The position numbers and the translations under genes were made by a program. Positions 26,163 through 35,529 of a stretch of DNA of 44,437 nt are shown piece by piece. The notes under the pieces were generated by a model. The model was not told the DNA's origin. It worked only from the letters and a program-made list of their open reading frames with translations, and did not search any database. The stretch is from Clostridia bacterium (GTDB taxonomy: Bacteria; Bacillota; Clostridia; UMGS1810), in contig JAGATB010000023.1 of assembly GCA_017621495.1 (NCBI GenBank), forward strand, positions 1 to 44,437, written 5' to 3'. How positions within the stretch are numbered: position 1 is the first letter of the stretch; every line of letters starts with the position of its first letter.

Positions 26163-28337
26163 TTATTCTTCTGTGTTCAATTCCATAAAACGCTTAGGGG
26201 TTATTCCCTCGTAACGCTTAAAACAACGAATAAATGTATTAGCACTGTTAAAGCCGACATTCTGTGCAATTTCAGATATTTTGGCATCGTCCGCCTGCAT
26301 TTGCTTTTTTGCTTCGTTTATTCTGTACATATTAAGATAATCCTTAAAATTCCTCGAAACTACATCTTTAAACAGCGAGCATATATAATTTACGGAAAGA
26401 CCGAACTCCTGTGATAAATCAAGCAAAGAAATATCATTATTATAATTTTGATGAACATACTCTTTTAGTTTTTCCGCAAATTCAATGTCCGTTGAATTTT
26501 TTTGTGAAATCACATTGTCACAAAGTGCAGTAAACATTTCAATTATTCTTTGACGCATTTCCTGTTTGGTTGAGCACATTTTCATTTTAAAATAAACGGT
26601 TTTTCCTTCACCAAACACCTCCTGCTCGTCTTTCTTTATTATTTGCAGTATTCTTCCTATTGTTGCAATAATAGCATAAAAGAATCTCATCAAGGCCTCG
26701 CCCTCAAGATTTCTTTTTATCAAATTTTCATTAAGCAGCTCATCAAGCAAGTCGACAACGCTTTTCATTTCTCCCTTAACCGTATATTGAATAATCATCT
26801 TTTCATAATCCAAAGGATAATAATACAGCTGCATTTCTATCTTTTTGCTTTCCGATAACCTGAATATATGGCGATTAGATACGAATTCACTTGTTTCAAG
26901 CAGCATATATGCATCTGTGTATGCTGTGCTTATCTGTGAAACATCGGAAACTTTTCCTGCAACAGCTACGACCTTAAGCTGAGTTTCTTCACTTATCTTA
27001 TACAGTATTGTGTTAAGATTTTCTATAAGACCTTCATTTGTCTGCTTTCCAAGATATACAAATTTTCCTGTATCCATGTTAATAATTTCAAAGCAAATTT
27101 CATTTGAGAAGCTGTTGACCATGTCTATTGCGGCTTCTATTCTTTCGTTCATGTCGCAAAGTTCATATTTAGACTGCATATCAATATAATTTACTATCTC
27201 AAACATAATAAATTCAATATCACTTTTAAGCCAGTGCAGCGAATGCCGCAGCAATTCCGAAGATGTATCTTCTTTTAATTTGCCAAGCAAAATATCTTTT
27301 AAGAAAAGATTCTTGTCAATTTTTCGTTTCTCCATAAGAGTCACTTGAATATTATCAAACGCATTCTCATCAAAATCCTTTTCCGAGAAAATATTATAAA
27401 TTCTTTTTATGGGTCCATACAAATATCTTGTGGCAAAAAAAGCCAGCAATAACGATAACAGAAAACTCATAGTAAGGAAAAACAAAAATAAAGATATAGC
27501 ACCATAATATTCTTCATGCAGCAAAGATGTATCAACAGCATAAAGATATTTTCTTACGGAATCATCTGATGTTGCCGCAAACATGACCGCATCCTCTGAA
27601 CCATAAGTACTTGTTGAAATCTGATTATAGCTGCCGATGTCTTCTATATTAAACTTTTCTACATATTGTGAGCTGTTATATATTGCATTTTTACTTTGAA
27701 TAATATATCCTTCTACATTGGAATCTGTTTTAATTATCTTATCCAAATTTATATCAATAACAAAAAGCACTTCTTTATTGGTTGCATCCTTTGTTACAAT
27801 TACAAAATGTGCTATACCAACTGCATCTTCAGTAAAAAACGATACTGCACTTTTCCAATTTTTTGCATTATCGTCGGCAGCATATGACTCAATTCTTTCC
27901 CTGTCTTTTGCGGAAGCATTAATCTCATTCCAAAAATCATCTATCGTACTTATGCTTCCCGGACGTATTACAGCATTGTGTTCATAACGGCATACACCCA
28001 TATTAAAATTATTTTTTGAAAAAATTGAATACCAATTCTTAAGCATCTTATCTGAAAGCTGTAGCATGTAAATATGATTTTTTTCTTCCTCCTTGCAATA
28101 TTCAATTAACAACTCATCCCTTAAAACATTTCTGCTTACACTGTAAGCTACATCAATGGTCTCCTCTATTTCAGTTGCAGTGTGATTCAGGATTTCGTTG
28201 TGTTCTTGCATAAAATCATCTTTTAAACTCTGAATTTTACTAAAAGAAATAATTGTCGAAACAATCAAAAAAATTGCAAATATAACTCCAAATACCATTC
28301 GATATATTTTCTTATAATATTTGTTCCGTTTTGACAT
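26163..28337 (-). CDS. Membrane sensor AraC-type transcriptional regulator, YesS-like
   Basis: 724 residues. Two membrane segments (about 12-32 and 283-305) bracket an extracellular domain of roughly 250 residues with a Cache-like look (YSVSRNVLRDELL, VLFVIDINLDKI). A cytoplasmic linker region follows and ends in an AraC double helix-turn-helix (about 620-724), with ISLLDLSQEFGLSVNYICSL and the signature IAQNVGFNSANTFIRCFKRY. This one-protein sensor/regulator layout matches Bacillus YesS, which controls rhamnogalacturonan genes. It probably binds a sugar outside the cell and activates the operon that follows 165 bases downstream. Its own promoter is near consensus (28370-28398). No clear ribosome binding site is seen before the ATG, which is odd for this window. 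Confidence 0.88.
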   Translation of the reverse strand: MSKRNKYYKKIYRMVFGVIFAIFLIVSTIISFSKIQSLKDDFMQEHNEILNHTATEIEETIDVAYSVSRNVLRDELLIEYCKEEEKNHIYMLQLSDKMLKNWYSIFSKNNFNMGVCRYEHNAVIRPGSISTIDDFWNEINASAKDRERIESYAADDNAKNWKSAVSFFTEDAVGIAHFVIVTKDATNKEVLFVIDINLDKIIKTDSNVEGYIIQSKNAIYNSSQYVEKFNIEDIGSYNQISTSTYGSEDAVMFAATSDDSVRKYLYAVDTSLLHEEYYGAISLFLFFLTMSFLLSLLLAFFATRYLYGPIKRIYNIFSEKDFDENAFDNIQVTLMEKRKIDKNLFLKDILLGKLKEDTSSELLRHSLHWLKSDIEFIMFEIVNYIDMQSKYELCDMNERIEAAIDMVNSFSNEICFEIINMDTGKFVYLGKQTNEGLIENLNTILYKISEETQLKVVAVAGKVSDVSQISTAYTDAYMLLETSEFVSNRHIFRLSESKKIEMQLYYYPLDYEKMIIQYTVKGEMKSVVDLLDELLNENLIKRNLEGEALMRFFYAIIATIGRILQIIKKDEQEVFGEGKTVYFKMKMCSTKQEMRQRIIEMFTALCDNVISQKNSTDIEFAEKLKEYVHQNYNNDISLLDLSQEFGLSVNYICSLFKDVVSRNFKDYLNMYRINEAKKQMQADDAKISEIAQNVGFNSANTFIRCFKRYEGITPKRFMELNTEE

Positions 28338-28369
28338 TTAAACACCAACCTATTTAAATTTATATTTTA

Positions 28370-28398
28370 AGTATAGTTTGTTTGTCCCAAAATGTCAA
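28370..28398 (-). promoter_or_regulatory. Promoter of the YesS-like regulator
   Basis: On the minus strand a perfect TTGACA is followed after 17 bases by TATACT, about 35 bases before the ATG. Confidence 0.7.
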
Positions 28399-28411
28399 TA
28401 TAAAATTCTTA

Positions 28412-28440
28412 CGATAAAGTGGAATTTATCGCCTTTTTTT
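28412..28440 (+). terminator. Weak terminator-like hairpin between divergent units
   Basis: CGATAAA pairs with TTTATCG across a 6-base loop, followed by CC and seven T's. No plus-strand gene lies directly upstream, so its role is uncertain; it may block readthrough toward the Lrp-type gene. Confidence 0.4.
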
Positions 28441-28516
28441 CCAAAAGACCAAAAAATAATTACAAGAGAAACATCATTTGTGTTCAGTATTAAACAAGCG
28501 TACAGTGCTCAGGATA

Positions 28517-28687
28517 AATTTTCTTGCTTTTACCATTTATTTGTGGTATACTATTAATGATATTATGCTTATGCGAAATTGCGGAGCATACGGAACGACG
28601 AGGGCGTCGTTCCCTACTGTTTCGTAATGAGCAAGTTTTACAGCAAATACATGATTAATTAAAAAAGGACGGTAATGACCATGATGC
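28517..28687 (+). repeat. 171-bp direct repeat, copy B (native leader of the Lrp-type gene)
   Basis: Matches 5035-5205 with six substitutions and no gaps. It contains a promoter (28524-28552), the REP-like hairpin at 28592-28613 and the ribosome binding site and first codons of the Lrp-type gene. Because it leads into an intact gene here, this copy is probably the original. Confidence 0.92.
28524..28552 (+). promoter_or_regulatory. Promoter of the lrp-aminotransferase operon
   Basis: TTGCTT and TATACT with a 17-base spacer. The start site falls about 35 bases before the REP-like hairpin, which would lie in the untranslated leader. Confidence 0.55.
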
Positions 28688-29163
28688 AGAAAATTCTTGA
28701 AATTTTGGAAAACGATTGCAATACTCCGCTTGAGCAGATAGCGCTGATGACAGACTCTACTCCTGCCGCGGTCGCCGCCCAAATTGACGAGCTGCGCAAG
28801 GAAAATATCATATTAAGAAACAAAAGTGTAATTAACTGGGAAAAGACCAACAAGGAATTTGTGACTGCTTTGATAGAGCTCAAGGTAACACCTCAAAGAG
28901 GCGAAGGATTTGACAAAATTGCCGAGCGTATATACAAGTTCCCCGAGGTTAAGTCGGTTTATCTCATGGCAGGTGCCTTTGACCTTACGGTAATAATTGA
29001 GGGTAAGACCATGAAGGAGGTAGCACTCTTTGTGGCAAACAGACTGGCTCCCATGGAATCGGTTATAAGCACAGGTACACACTTCGTGCTGAAAAAATAC
29101 AAAGATGATGGCATCATATTTGATGATGACGAAAAAGATTGCAGGCAGGTAATAACATTATGA
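28681..29163 (+). CDS. Lrp/AsnC family transcriptional regulator
   Basis: 160 residues, standard for the family. A winged helix-turn-helix (about 1-60; EILENDCNTPLEQIALMTDS) is followed by an alpha/beta RAM (AsnC_trans_reg) ligand-binding domain (VYLMAGAFDLTVIIEGKTMK). Lrp-type proteins bind amino acids and form octamers on DNA. ATGs occur at 28675, 28681 and 28684; AAGGACGG at 28665-28672 is best spaced for 28681 or 28684. Its TGA overlaps the ATG of the aminotransferase as ATGA, so the pair is translationally coupled and it probably senses the substrate or product of that enzyme. The region up to its first codons is duplicated at 5035-5205. Confidence 0.9.
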   Translation: MMQKILEILENDCNTPLEQIALMTDSTPAAVAAQIDELRKENIILRNKSVINWEKTNKEFVTALIELKVTPQRGEGFDKIAERIYKFPEVKSVYLMAGAFDLTVIIEGKTMKEVALFVANRLAPMESVISTGTHFVLKKYKDDGIIFDDDEKDCRQVITL

Positions 29164-30341
29164 TGAATAAAGAATTTAATATTAATGATTTTATAAGTCC
29201 TACGGTAGCAAATATGCAGCCGTCGGGAATACGAAAGTTTTTTGATATAGTAAACACCATGGAGGATGCTATATCCCTGGGTGTGGGTGAGCCGGACTTT
29301 GTAACCCCCTGGCACATAAGAGATGCCGGTGTGTATTCTCTGGAAAAAGGTCAGACCTACTACACATCAAATTCCGGACTTTTGGAATTAAGAGAAGAAA
29401 TTTGTAACTATGTACGCAAATTTGATTTGAATTATACTCCGGACGAAGTCTTGGTAACGGTAGGCGGCAGTGAAGCCATAGACCTTGCCATGCGTACAGT
29501 GCTCTCTCCGGGAGATGAGGTTATAATACCCGAACCTTCATTTGTATGCTACAAGCCTTGTACTGCACTGGCAGGCGGTGTACCCGTAACCATTCAGACC
29601 AAAGCAGAAAATGCATTCAAACTCACTGCAGAGGAAGTTCTCGAGAAGATAACCGCCAAAACAAAGCTGCTGGTACTCTCCTACCCAAATAACCCTACCG
29701 GTGCTATTATGGAAAAGAATGATTTGGAAAGAATAGCAGAGGTAGTTAAAGAGAAGAATATAATGGTACTCTCCGATGAGATATATGCAGAGCTCACATA
29801 CAGCGGCAAGCATACTTCTATAGCATCACTGCCCGGTATGAAGGAACGTACAATAGTAGTAAACGGATTTTCCAAGGCATTTGCCATGACAGGCTGGAGA
29901 CTGGGATTTGTGATGGCACCTGCTGTTCTTACCAAGCAGCTCACCAAGGTACATCAGTATGCTATAATGAGCTCCCCTACCACAAGCCAGTATGCGGCGA
30001 TTGAGGCTCTGAGAAACGGCGAGGACTCCGTGAAGTCGATGGTTATGGAATACAACGACAGACGCAAGGTGATAACAGACGCCTTTAACAAAATGGGCTA
30101 TCCGTGCTTTTCACCATTGGGAGCGTTTTACATATTCCCATGCATAAAAAGCTCGGGACTTACCTCGGAGGAATTCTGCGAAAGACTTCTTCGTGAACAA
30201 AAGGTTGCCCTGGTACCCGGAACTGCATTCGGCGAAAGCGGCGAGGGCTTTGTACGTGTGTCATATGCGTACAGCGTAAAGCAGATAACCAAAGCTACCG
30301 AAAGAATAGCAATTTTTGCCAAAAGCTTGCAAGAAGGATAA
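29160..30341 (+). CDS. PLP-dependent class I/II aminotransferase
   Basis: 393 residues, fold type I. Features include SLGVGEPDFVTP near the start, SYPNNPTGAIM, LSDEIYAELTY and VNGFSKAFAMTGWRLGF, in which the Lys near residue 239 forms the Schiff base with PLP. The C-terminal Arg that binds the carboxylate sits in GFVRVSYAYS. It resembles PatA/aspartate aminotransferase-type enzymes common next to Lrp genes in Clostridia. Likely substrates are aspartate, alanine, aromatic or branched amino acids; the sequence does not decide. The start at 29160 overlaps the upstream stop; an upstream ATG at 29139 lies inside the Lrp-type gene and is less likely. Confidence 0.92.
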   Translation: MMNKEFNINDFISPTVANMQPSGIRKFFDIVNTMEDAISLGVGEPDFVTPWHIRDAGVYSLEKGQTYYTSNSGLLELREEICNYVRKFDLNYTPDEVLVTVGGSEAIDLAMRTVLSPGDEVIIPEPSFVCYKPCTALAGGVPVTIQTKAENAFKLTAEEVLEKITAKTKLLVLSYPNNPTGAIMEKNDLERIAEVVKEKNIMVLSDEIYAELTYSGKHTSIASLPGMKERTIVVNGFSKAFAMTGWRLGFVMAPAVLTKQLTKVHQYAIMSSPTTSQYAAIEALRNGEDSVKSMVMEYNDRRKVITDAFNKMGYPCFSPLGAFYIFPCIKSSGLTSEEFCERLLREQKVALVPGTAFGESGEGFVRVSYAYSVKQITKATERIAIFAKSLQEG

Positions 30342-30346
30342 AAATT

Positions 30347-30841
30347 ATGAGTTTTAACATAGTAATGGTAGAGCCCGAAATACCACAGAACACGGGCAAC
30401 GTAGCAAGAACTTGCGCCGTAACCGGTGCAAGGCTTCACCTTGTGGGTCCCATGGGATTTGAAATTGATGACAAAAAGTTAAAGAGAGCCGGGCTGGACT
30501 ACTGGCACACACTGGATATAACCATGTATGACAGCATAGATGAATTTTTTGAAAAAAACCAAGGCGGTAACTTTTACTATGCCTCCACCAAGAGCCTCAA
30601 CCGCTACTGCGATGTGAGCTTTAAAGACGGAGACTATATCCTCTTTGGCAAAGAAACCAAGGGGTTGGATGAACAGCTCCTTAAAAACAACAAGGATAAA
30701 TGCATAAGAATCCCAATGGGTCATAACCAAAGAAGCCTTAATCTGTCTAATTCCGTAGCAATTATTGTGTACGAAGCACTAAGGCAAAACGATTTCTTTG
30801 ACTTGGAGACAGAGGGTGCACTTACTAAATTTGAATGGTAA
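30347..30841 (+). CDS. trmL: tRNA (cytidine/uridine-34 2'-O)-methyltransferase
   Basis: 164 residues of the SPOUT class with the trefoil knot. MSFNIVMVEPEIPQNTGNVARTCA is the start motif (written here up to the knot entry), LFGKETKGLDE is motif 2 and IRIPMGHNQRSLNLSNS is motif 3 for SAM binding. TrmL methylates the 2'-hydroxyl of the wobble base of tRNA-Leu. The length and motifs fit TrmL better than the longer TrmH or RlmB. An AAGAAGGA site overlaps the end of the aminotransferase gene, and the start is five bases after its stop, so they are in one operon. Confidence 0.92.
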   Translation: MSFNIVMVEPEIPQNTGNVARTCAVTGARLHLVGPMGFEIDDKKLKRAGLDYWHTLDITMYDSIDEFFEKNQGGNFYYASTKSLNRYCDVSFKDGDYILFGKETKGLDEQLLKNNKDKCIRIPMGHNQRSLNLSNSVAIIVYEALRQNDFFDLETEGALTKFEW

Positions 30842-30856
30842 AGAAAGGATAATACT

Positions 30857-31711
30857 ATGAAACTAATTAAAATAATGACCGACACAGCCTCGGATATTTC
30901 ACTGGAAACTGCTGAAAAGTACGGTATACATCTGATGCCAATTAACCTGACGATAAATGGCAAAGAATATAAAGACAGGTATGACATAAATCCAATTGAG
31001 TTCTTTACCATGCTTCCCGATTGTGATGAAATACCAAAAACAGCACAGATAACAGTTGTTGAACACATGGAGGAATTTAAAAAGTTCTCGGACGAATACA
31101 GTATAATTCATGTAACAATATCCGGCAGAGCAAGCGGTACCAATCAGAGTGCTCACCTTGCAGCAAATGAAATAATGGACGAAAATCCCGATGCGGATAT
31201 AACAATTCTCGACCCTTCAAGCTTTTCGTACGGATACGGACTGTATGTAATCGAAGCTGCCAAGTTGGCACAGGAGGGCAAATCCAAAGACGAGATAATA
31301 GCCTACCTTGAAGACCGCTTTGAGCACTGCAGAGTAATATTCGCTCCCGATACCCTTGAGTATCTGCAAAAAGGCGGAAGAATCAGTTCCAAAGCTAAGA
31401 TACTGGCAAATGTACTTGACATAAACCCCATCCTATCAATAGAAGAAGGATTGGTAATGAGCAAAGAGAAGGTAAGAGGTAAAAAGAAGGTAATCGGCAA
31501 GGTAGCTGACATAGTAAATGAGATGGCAGACCATGACAAACCCCAGACTATCGCCATAATGCATGCAAACGACCCGGAAAAGGCAGAAAAGGTAAAAGCG
31601 GCATTGATGGAAAAGACCGGTTTTGAAGACTATGAAATTGCCATCCTCGGACCCACAATCGGTATCCATGCAGGTCCCGGAGCTTGGGGTGTAATATTTC
31701 AAGGCAAGTAA
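30857..31711 (+). CDS. DegV family fatty-acid-binding protein
   Basis: 284 residues. Family motifs: MTDTASDISLE at the start, HVTISGRASGTNQSA (acyl carboxylate contact) and FAPDTLEYLQKGGRIS. DegV/FakB proteins bind a fatty acid and present it to the FakA kinase for phosphorylation. No fakA is seen in this window. AAAGGA precedes the ATG and it begins 15 bases after trmL. A short AAAGT/ACTTT hairpin with T's follows the stop at about 31720 but is weak as a terminator. Confidence 0.92.
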   Translation: MKLIKIMTDTASDISLETAEKYGIHLMPINLTINGKEYKDRYDINPIEFFTMLPDCDEIPKTAQITVVEHMEEFKKFSDEYSIIHVTISGRASGTNQSAHLAANEIMDENPDADITILDPSSFSYGYGLYVIEAAKLAQEGKSKDEIIAYLEDRFEHCRVIFAPDTLEYLQKGGRISSKAKILANVLDINPILSIEEGLVMSKEKVRGKKKVIGKVADIVNEMADHDKPQTIAIMHANDPEKAEKVKAALMEKTGFEDYEIAILGPTIGIHAGPGAWGVIFQGK

Positions 31712-31780
31712 AATACTACAAAAGTGTTATACTTTTTTGATATATAGTTATACAGAACGAGGTATTTTATTAAAATGACC

Positions 31781-31809
31781 TTGAAAAATTTGGAAAAATA
31801 TTATAAAAT
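31781..31809 (+). promoter_or_regulatory. Promoter of the pgk-tpiA-gpmI operon
   Basis: TTGAAA and TAAAAT with a 17-base spacer, about 45 bases upstream of the pgk start. The surrounding gap is AT-rich and holds no gene. Confidence 0.6.
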
Positions 31810-31855
31810 AGTTTTATATGTAATTAATTAAAATATTTATTTGAGGTGAATTTTC

Positions 31856-33049
31856 ATGAACAAAAAGACTATTGAAGACATTCAGGTAAGCGGTAAGAAG
31901 GTATTGGTTAGATGTGACTTCAACGTTCCCCTCGATGAGAACAGAAATATCACAGACGAGACACGTATTGACGGTGCTCTCCCCACAATCAAGTACCTTA
32001 TAGACAATGGCGCTAAGGTTATACTCTGCTCACACATGGGCAAGCCCAAGGGTGAACCCAAGCCCGAGCTTTCACTTGCTCCTGTAGCAAAGAAGCTCTC
32101 CGAAAAGCTCGGCAAGGATGTTATCTTTGCTGCTGATGACAACGTAGTAGGCGAAAATGCTAAGAAAGCTGTAGCAGAAATGAACGACGGCGACGTAGTA
32201 CTGCTTGAAAATACAAGATACAGAGCAGAAGAAACAAAGAACGTCGACACATTCAGCGAAGAATTGGCTTCACTGGCAGATGTATTCGTAAACGATGCTT
32301 TCGGTACTGCACACAGAGCTCACTGCTCCAATGTAGGTGTTACAAAGTACCTGGATACTGCTGCATGCGGTTACCTCATTCAGAAGGAAATAGAATTCCT
32401 CGGAAACGCTGTAAACAATCCCGTAAGACCCTGCGTGGCTATCCTGGGCGGCTCTAAGGTTTCCTCCAAGATTTCCGTTATAAACAACCTCTTGGAGAAG
32501 GTTGACACCCTTATCATCGGCGGTGGTATGGCTTACACATTCATGAAGGCTCTGGGTGAAGAAGTTGGTAACTCTCTCCTTGAGGCAGATTACCTTGACT
32601 ATGCAAGAGAAATGATGGACAAGGCAAAGGCTAAGGGAGTTAAGCTCCTTATCCCCGTTGATACAGTTGTAGCACAGGAATTCTCCAACGATGCTGCACA
32701 CAAAACAGTTGAAAGAGGCGGTATCGAAGCAGGTTGGGAAGGTCTCGACATCGGTGAAAAGACAATCGCTCTCTACACAGACGCTATCAAGGACGCTAAG
32801 ACTGTAGTATGGAACGGACCTATGGGCGTATTTGAAATGCCTACATTTGCTAAGGGTACTAACGCAATTGCAAAGGCTCTCTCCGAAATCGATGCTACCA
32901 CAATCATCGGCGGCGGTGACAGTGTTGCAGCTGTTAACCAGGCAGGTCTCGGCGACAAGATGAGCCACATTTCCACAGGCGGTGGTGCTTCCCTCGAATT
33001 CCTCGAAGGCAAAGACCTCCCCGGTATCGTTGCACTTAACGATAAATAA
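31856..33049 (+). CDS. pgk: Phosphoglycerate kinase
   Basis: 397 residues, full length. [20 protein letters not shown] carries the substrate-binding signature, GGSKVSSKI and IGGGMAYTF line the hinge, and the C-terminal GGGDSVAAV and [13 protein letters not shown] bind nucleotide. It interconverts 1,3-bisphosphoglycerate and 3-phosphoglycerate with ATP gain in glycolysis. GAGGTGA precedes the ATG. Codon use is visibly biased to a few C- or G-ending codons compared with neighbours, as expected for a highly expressed gene. The usual upstream gap gene (GAPDH) is not in this window. Confidence 0.98.
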   Translation: MNKKTIEDIQVSGKKVLVRCDFNVPLDENRNITDETRIDGALPTIKYLIDNGAKVILCSHMGKPKGEPKPELSLAPVAKKLSEKLGKDVIFAADDNVVGENAKKAVAEMNDGDVVLLENTRYRAEETKNVDTFSEELASLADVFVNDAFGTAHRAHCSNVGVTKYLDTAACGYLIQKEIEFLGNAVNNPVRPCVAILGGSKVSSKISVINNLLEKVDTLIIGGGMAYTFMKALGEEVGNSLLEADYLDYAREMMDKAKAKGVKLLIPVDTVVAQEFSNDAAHKTVERGGIEAGWEGLDIGEKTIALYTDAIKDAKTVVWNGPMGVFEMPTFAKGTNAIAKALSEIDATTIIGGGDSVAAVNQAGLGDKMSHISTGGGASLEFLEGKDLPGIVALNDK

Positions 33050-33062
33050 TTGAAAAATATTG

Positions 33063-33096
33063 GGCTGTAAAAGAGTCACTATGCTTTTTTACAGCC
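33063..33096 (+). terminator. Intercistronic hairpin between pgk and tpiA
   Basis: GGCTGTAAAA pairs with TTTTACAGCC around a 14-base loop, starting 13 bases after pgk. The T run lies inside the stem and downstream T's are few, so it may be a partial terminator or an RNA-processing or stability element setting pgk above tpiA levels. Confidence 0.45.
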
Positions 33097-33135
33097 TGTT
33101 TGTATGAATAAATATTGAAAGGATTTGATTTAATT

Positions 33136-33882
33136 ATGAGAAAGACAGTAGTTGCAGGAAACTGGAAAATGAACAAAACCCCCGCTCAGACAACTGAGCT
33201 TATTAATGAACTTAAGCCCCTGGTAGCAGGAAGTGAAAACAAGTGCATAGTATGTGTACCCTACACCAACCTTGCAAATGCACTGGAAGCTGTAAGAGGC
33301 ACCGAAATTGAAGTTGGTGCACAGAACATGTACTTTGAAGAAAGCGGTGCTTACACCGGTGAAATAGCTCCCAACATGCTCACAGAGATGGGTGTTAAAT
33401 ACGTAATAATCGGTCACTCTGAAAGAAGACAGTACTTTAACGAAACAGATGAAACCGTTAACAAGAAGGTATTAAAGGCATTTGAGCATGACCTCATACC
33501 GATAATCTGTGTAGGTGAATCTTTGGAACAGAGAGAACAGGGCATCACATTTGAGCTCGTAGCTCTCCAGACTAAAATTGCTCTTTTGGGACTTACCGCT
33601 GACCAGGTTAAAAAGTGCATAATCGCATACGAGCCTATCTGGGCTATAGGCACAGGTAAGACTGCTACCAGTGAGCAGGCACAGGAAGTATGCGCTAAAA
33701 TCAGAGAAACAGTAGCTTCCGTATACGGAAATGATGCAGCGGAAGAAATCATCATTCAGTACGGCGGCAGTGTAAATGCAGGTAACTCTGCAGAGCTCTT
33801 CGCTAAATCCGATATCGACGGCGGTCTTGTAGGCGGTGCAAGCCTTAAGGCTAACGATTTCTCAGTTATAGTTAACAGCTGA
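33136..33882 (+). CDS. tpiA: Triosephosphate isomerase
   Basis: 248 residues, a normal TIM barrel. [10 protein letters not shown] gives the catalytic Lys, [11 protein letters not shown] the electrophilic His, and [15 protein letters not shown] the catalytic Glu (near residue 168) and the lid loop. GGSVNAGN and GGLVGGASL bind phosphate. It interconverts DHAP and glyceraldehyde-3-phosphate and would take DHAP from the sugar operon downstream. The ATG at 33136 follows an AAAGGA site with rather long spacing; an in-frame ATG at 33115 lies before that site and is rejected. Confidence 0.97.
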   Translation: MRKTVVAGNWKMNKTPAQTTELINELKPLVAGSENKCIVCVPYTNLANALEAVRGTEIEVGAQNMYFEESGAYTGEIAPNMLTEMGVKYVIIGHSERRQYFNETDETVNKKVLKAFEHDLIPIICVGESLEQREQGITFELVALQTKIALLGLTADQVKKCIIAYEPIWAIGTGKTATSEQAQEVCAKIRETVASVYGNDAAEEIIIQYGGSVNAGNSAELFAKSDIDGGLVGGASLKANDFSVIVNS

Positions 33883-33923
33883 TTTGAGCATACTAATATC
33901 GGACAATGAAAGGATGAAAGATT

Positions 33924-35453
33924 ATGACTAAGAGACCTGTAGTTTTGGCTATACTCGACGGTTACGGCATGAGCAGCTCCACAGAGGGCAATGCAGTATA
34001 CACGGCAGCTACACCAAACCTTGACAGACTTACCAAGGCATACCCCACCACCACAATCCACGCAAGCGGTATGGATGTAGGATTACCTGACGGTCAGATG
34101 GGTAACTCCGAGGTAGGTCACACCAATATAGGCGCCGGAAGAATAGTTTATCAGGAGCTTACAAGAATAACAAAAGCTATAGCAGACGGTGATTTCTTTG
34201 AAAACGAAGAATTCCTCGCTGCATGCAAAAACTGCAAAGACAATGATTCTTCGCTTCATATAATGGGACTTCTCTCAAACGGCGGAGTTCACAGCCATAT
34301 AGACCATATCACAGCTGTGGCAGAGCTTGCAAAGAGACAGGGACTTACCAAAGTATACGTACACTGCTTCCTTGACGGAAGAGACGTATCCCCCACCAGC
34401 GGTGCAGACTTTATATCCGATCTGTACAAGACACTTAACGAAATCGGCGTAGGTAAAATTGCTACAGTAAGCGGCAGATACTATGCTATGGACAGAGACA
34501 ACAGATGGGAAAGAGTTTCAAAAGCATATGACGCATTGGTTAAGGGCGTAGGCGAAGAATGCACCTGCCCCTACGAAGCAGTTAAAGCTTCATATGAAAA
34601 AGATGTAACTGATGAATTTGTAATCCCCACAGTTGTGCTCACAGACGGCAAGCCCACAGGCACAATCGGTGCAAATGACAGTGTGATATTTGCTAACTTT
34701 CGCCCCGACCGTGCCAGAGAGATTACCAGAACTTTGGTAGACCCCGAGTTTGACGGCTTTGAAAGAGAATACTTCAGCACATACTATGTGACAATGACTC
34801 AGTATGATGCAAATATGCCCAACGTACACGTGGCATTCAGACCTCAGACACTGGTAAACACCTTGGGTGAATACATCGCTGCAAGAGGTATGAAACAGCT
34901 CAGAATTGCAGAAACAGAGAAGTATGCACACGTAACATTCTTCTTTAACGGTGGCGTAGAGAAGGTGTATGAGGGTGAAGACAGAATCCTCGTAGCTTCC
35001 CCTAAGGTTGCTACCTACGACATGCAGCCCGAGATGAGCGCTTACGAAGTTACAGACAAACTCTTGGAAGCGCTGGATTCAGACAAATATGACCTGGTAA
35101 TCTTAAACTATGCTAACTGCGACATGGTAGGCCATACAGGCGTAATGGAAGCTGCAGTAAAGGCTGTGGAAGCAGTGGATGAATGCATCGGCAAGATTGC
35201 CGATAAGGTAATAGCTATGGGTGGTGCTATCCTCATTACAGCAGACCACGGTAATGCAGAGCAGATGATAGACCCTGTAGACGGAAGTGTATTTACCGCT
35301 CACTCCACAAATATAGTACCGCTTATAGCGGCAGGCATAGGTGATGTGAAGCTCTCCGAAGGCAGACTTGCCGATTTGGCTCCTACTCTTATAGATATAA
35401 TGGAGCTTGATGTACCTGCAGAAATGACAGGTAAGAGCCTCATACAGAAATAA
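33924..35453 (+). CDS. gpmI: 2,3-bisphosphoglycerate-independent phosphoglycerate mutase
   Basis: 509 residues, standard for the alkaline-phosphatase-superfamily mutase. The N-terminal LAILDGYGM binds metal, GQMGNSEVGHTNIGAGR carries the phospho-accepting Ser, DGRDVSPTSG and FRPDRARE bind substrate, and ITADHGNAEQM and AHSTNIVP complete the two Mn sites. It converts 3- to 2-phosphoglycerate. It is the third gene of the run with pgk and tpiA, preceded by AAAGGA, and is followed by an intrinsic terminator at 35462-35516. No enolase gene follows. Confidence 0.97.
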   Translation: MTKRPVVLAILDGYGMSSSTEGNAVYTAATPNLDRLTKAYPTTTIHASGMDVGLPDGQMGNSEVGHTNIGAGRIVYQELTRITKAIADGDFFENEEFLAACKNCKDNDSSLHIMGLLSNGGVHSHIDHITAVAELAKRQGLTKVYVHCFLDGRDVSPTSGADFISDLYKTLNEIGVGKIATVSGRYYAMDRDNRWERVSKAYDALVKGVGEECTCPYEAVKASYEKDVTDEFVIPTVVLTDGKPTGTIGANDSVIFANFRPDRAREITRTLVDPEFDGFEREYFSTYYVTMTQYDANMPNVHVAFRPQTLVNTLGEYIAARGMKQLRIAETEKYAHVTFFFNGGVEKVYEGEDRILVASPKVATYDMQPEMSAYEVTDKLLEALDSDKYDLVILNYANCDMVGHTGVMEAAVKAVEAVDECIGKIADKVIAMGGAILITADHGNAEQMIDPVDGSVFTAHSTNIVPLIAAGIGDVKLSEGRLADLAPTLIDIMELDVPAEMTGKSLIQK

Positions 35454-35461
35454 AATTTAAA

Positions 35462-35516
35462 GAGCTGTCTTATTAATTGTTTGATTTAACATTTTAATAA
35501 GACGGCTCAGTTTTTT
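35462..35516 (+). terminator. Terminator of the glycolytic operon
   Basis: A 15-bp stem with one G-U pair (35462-35476 with 35494-35508, GAGC..GTCTTATTAA side) is followed by CAG... and TTTTTT. The ribosome binding site of the next gene begins at once after the T run. Confidence 0.75.
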
Positions 35517-35529
35517 AGGAAAGAATATT

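Noticed and set aside
32270..33079. Long minus-strand frame opposite pgk (269 codons)
   Set aside because: It is a shadow of the strongly codon-biased pgk gene; its Cys/Ser-rich translation resembles no family.
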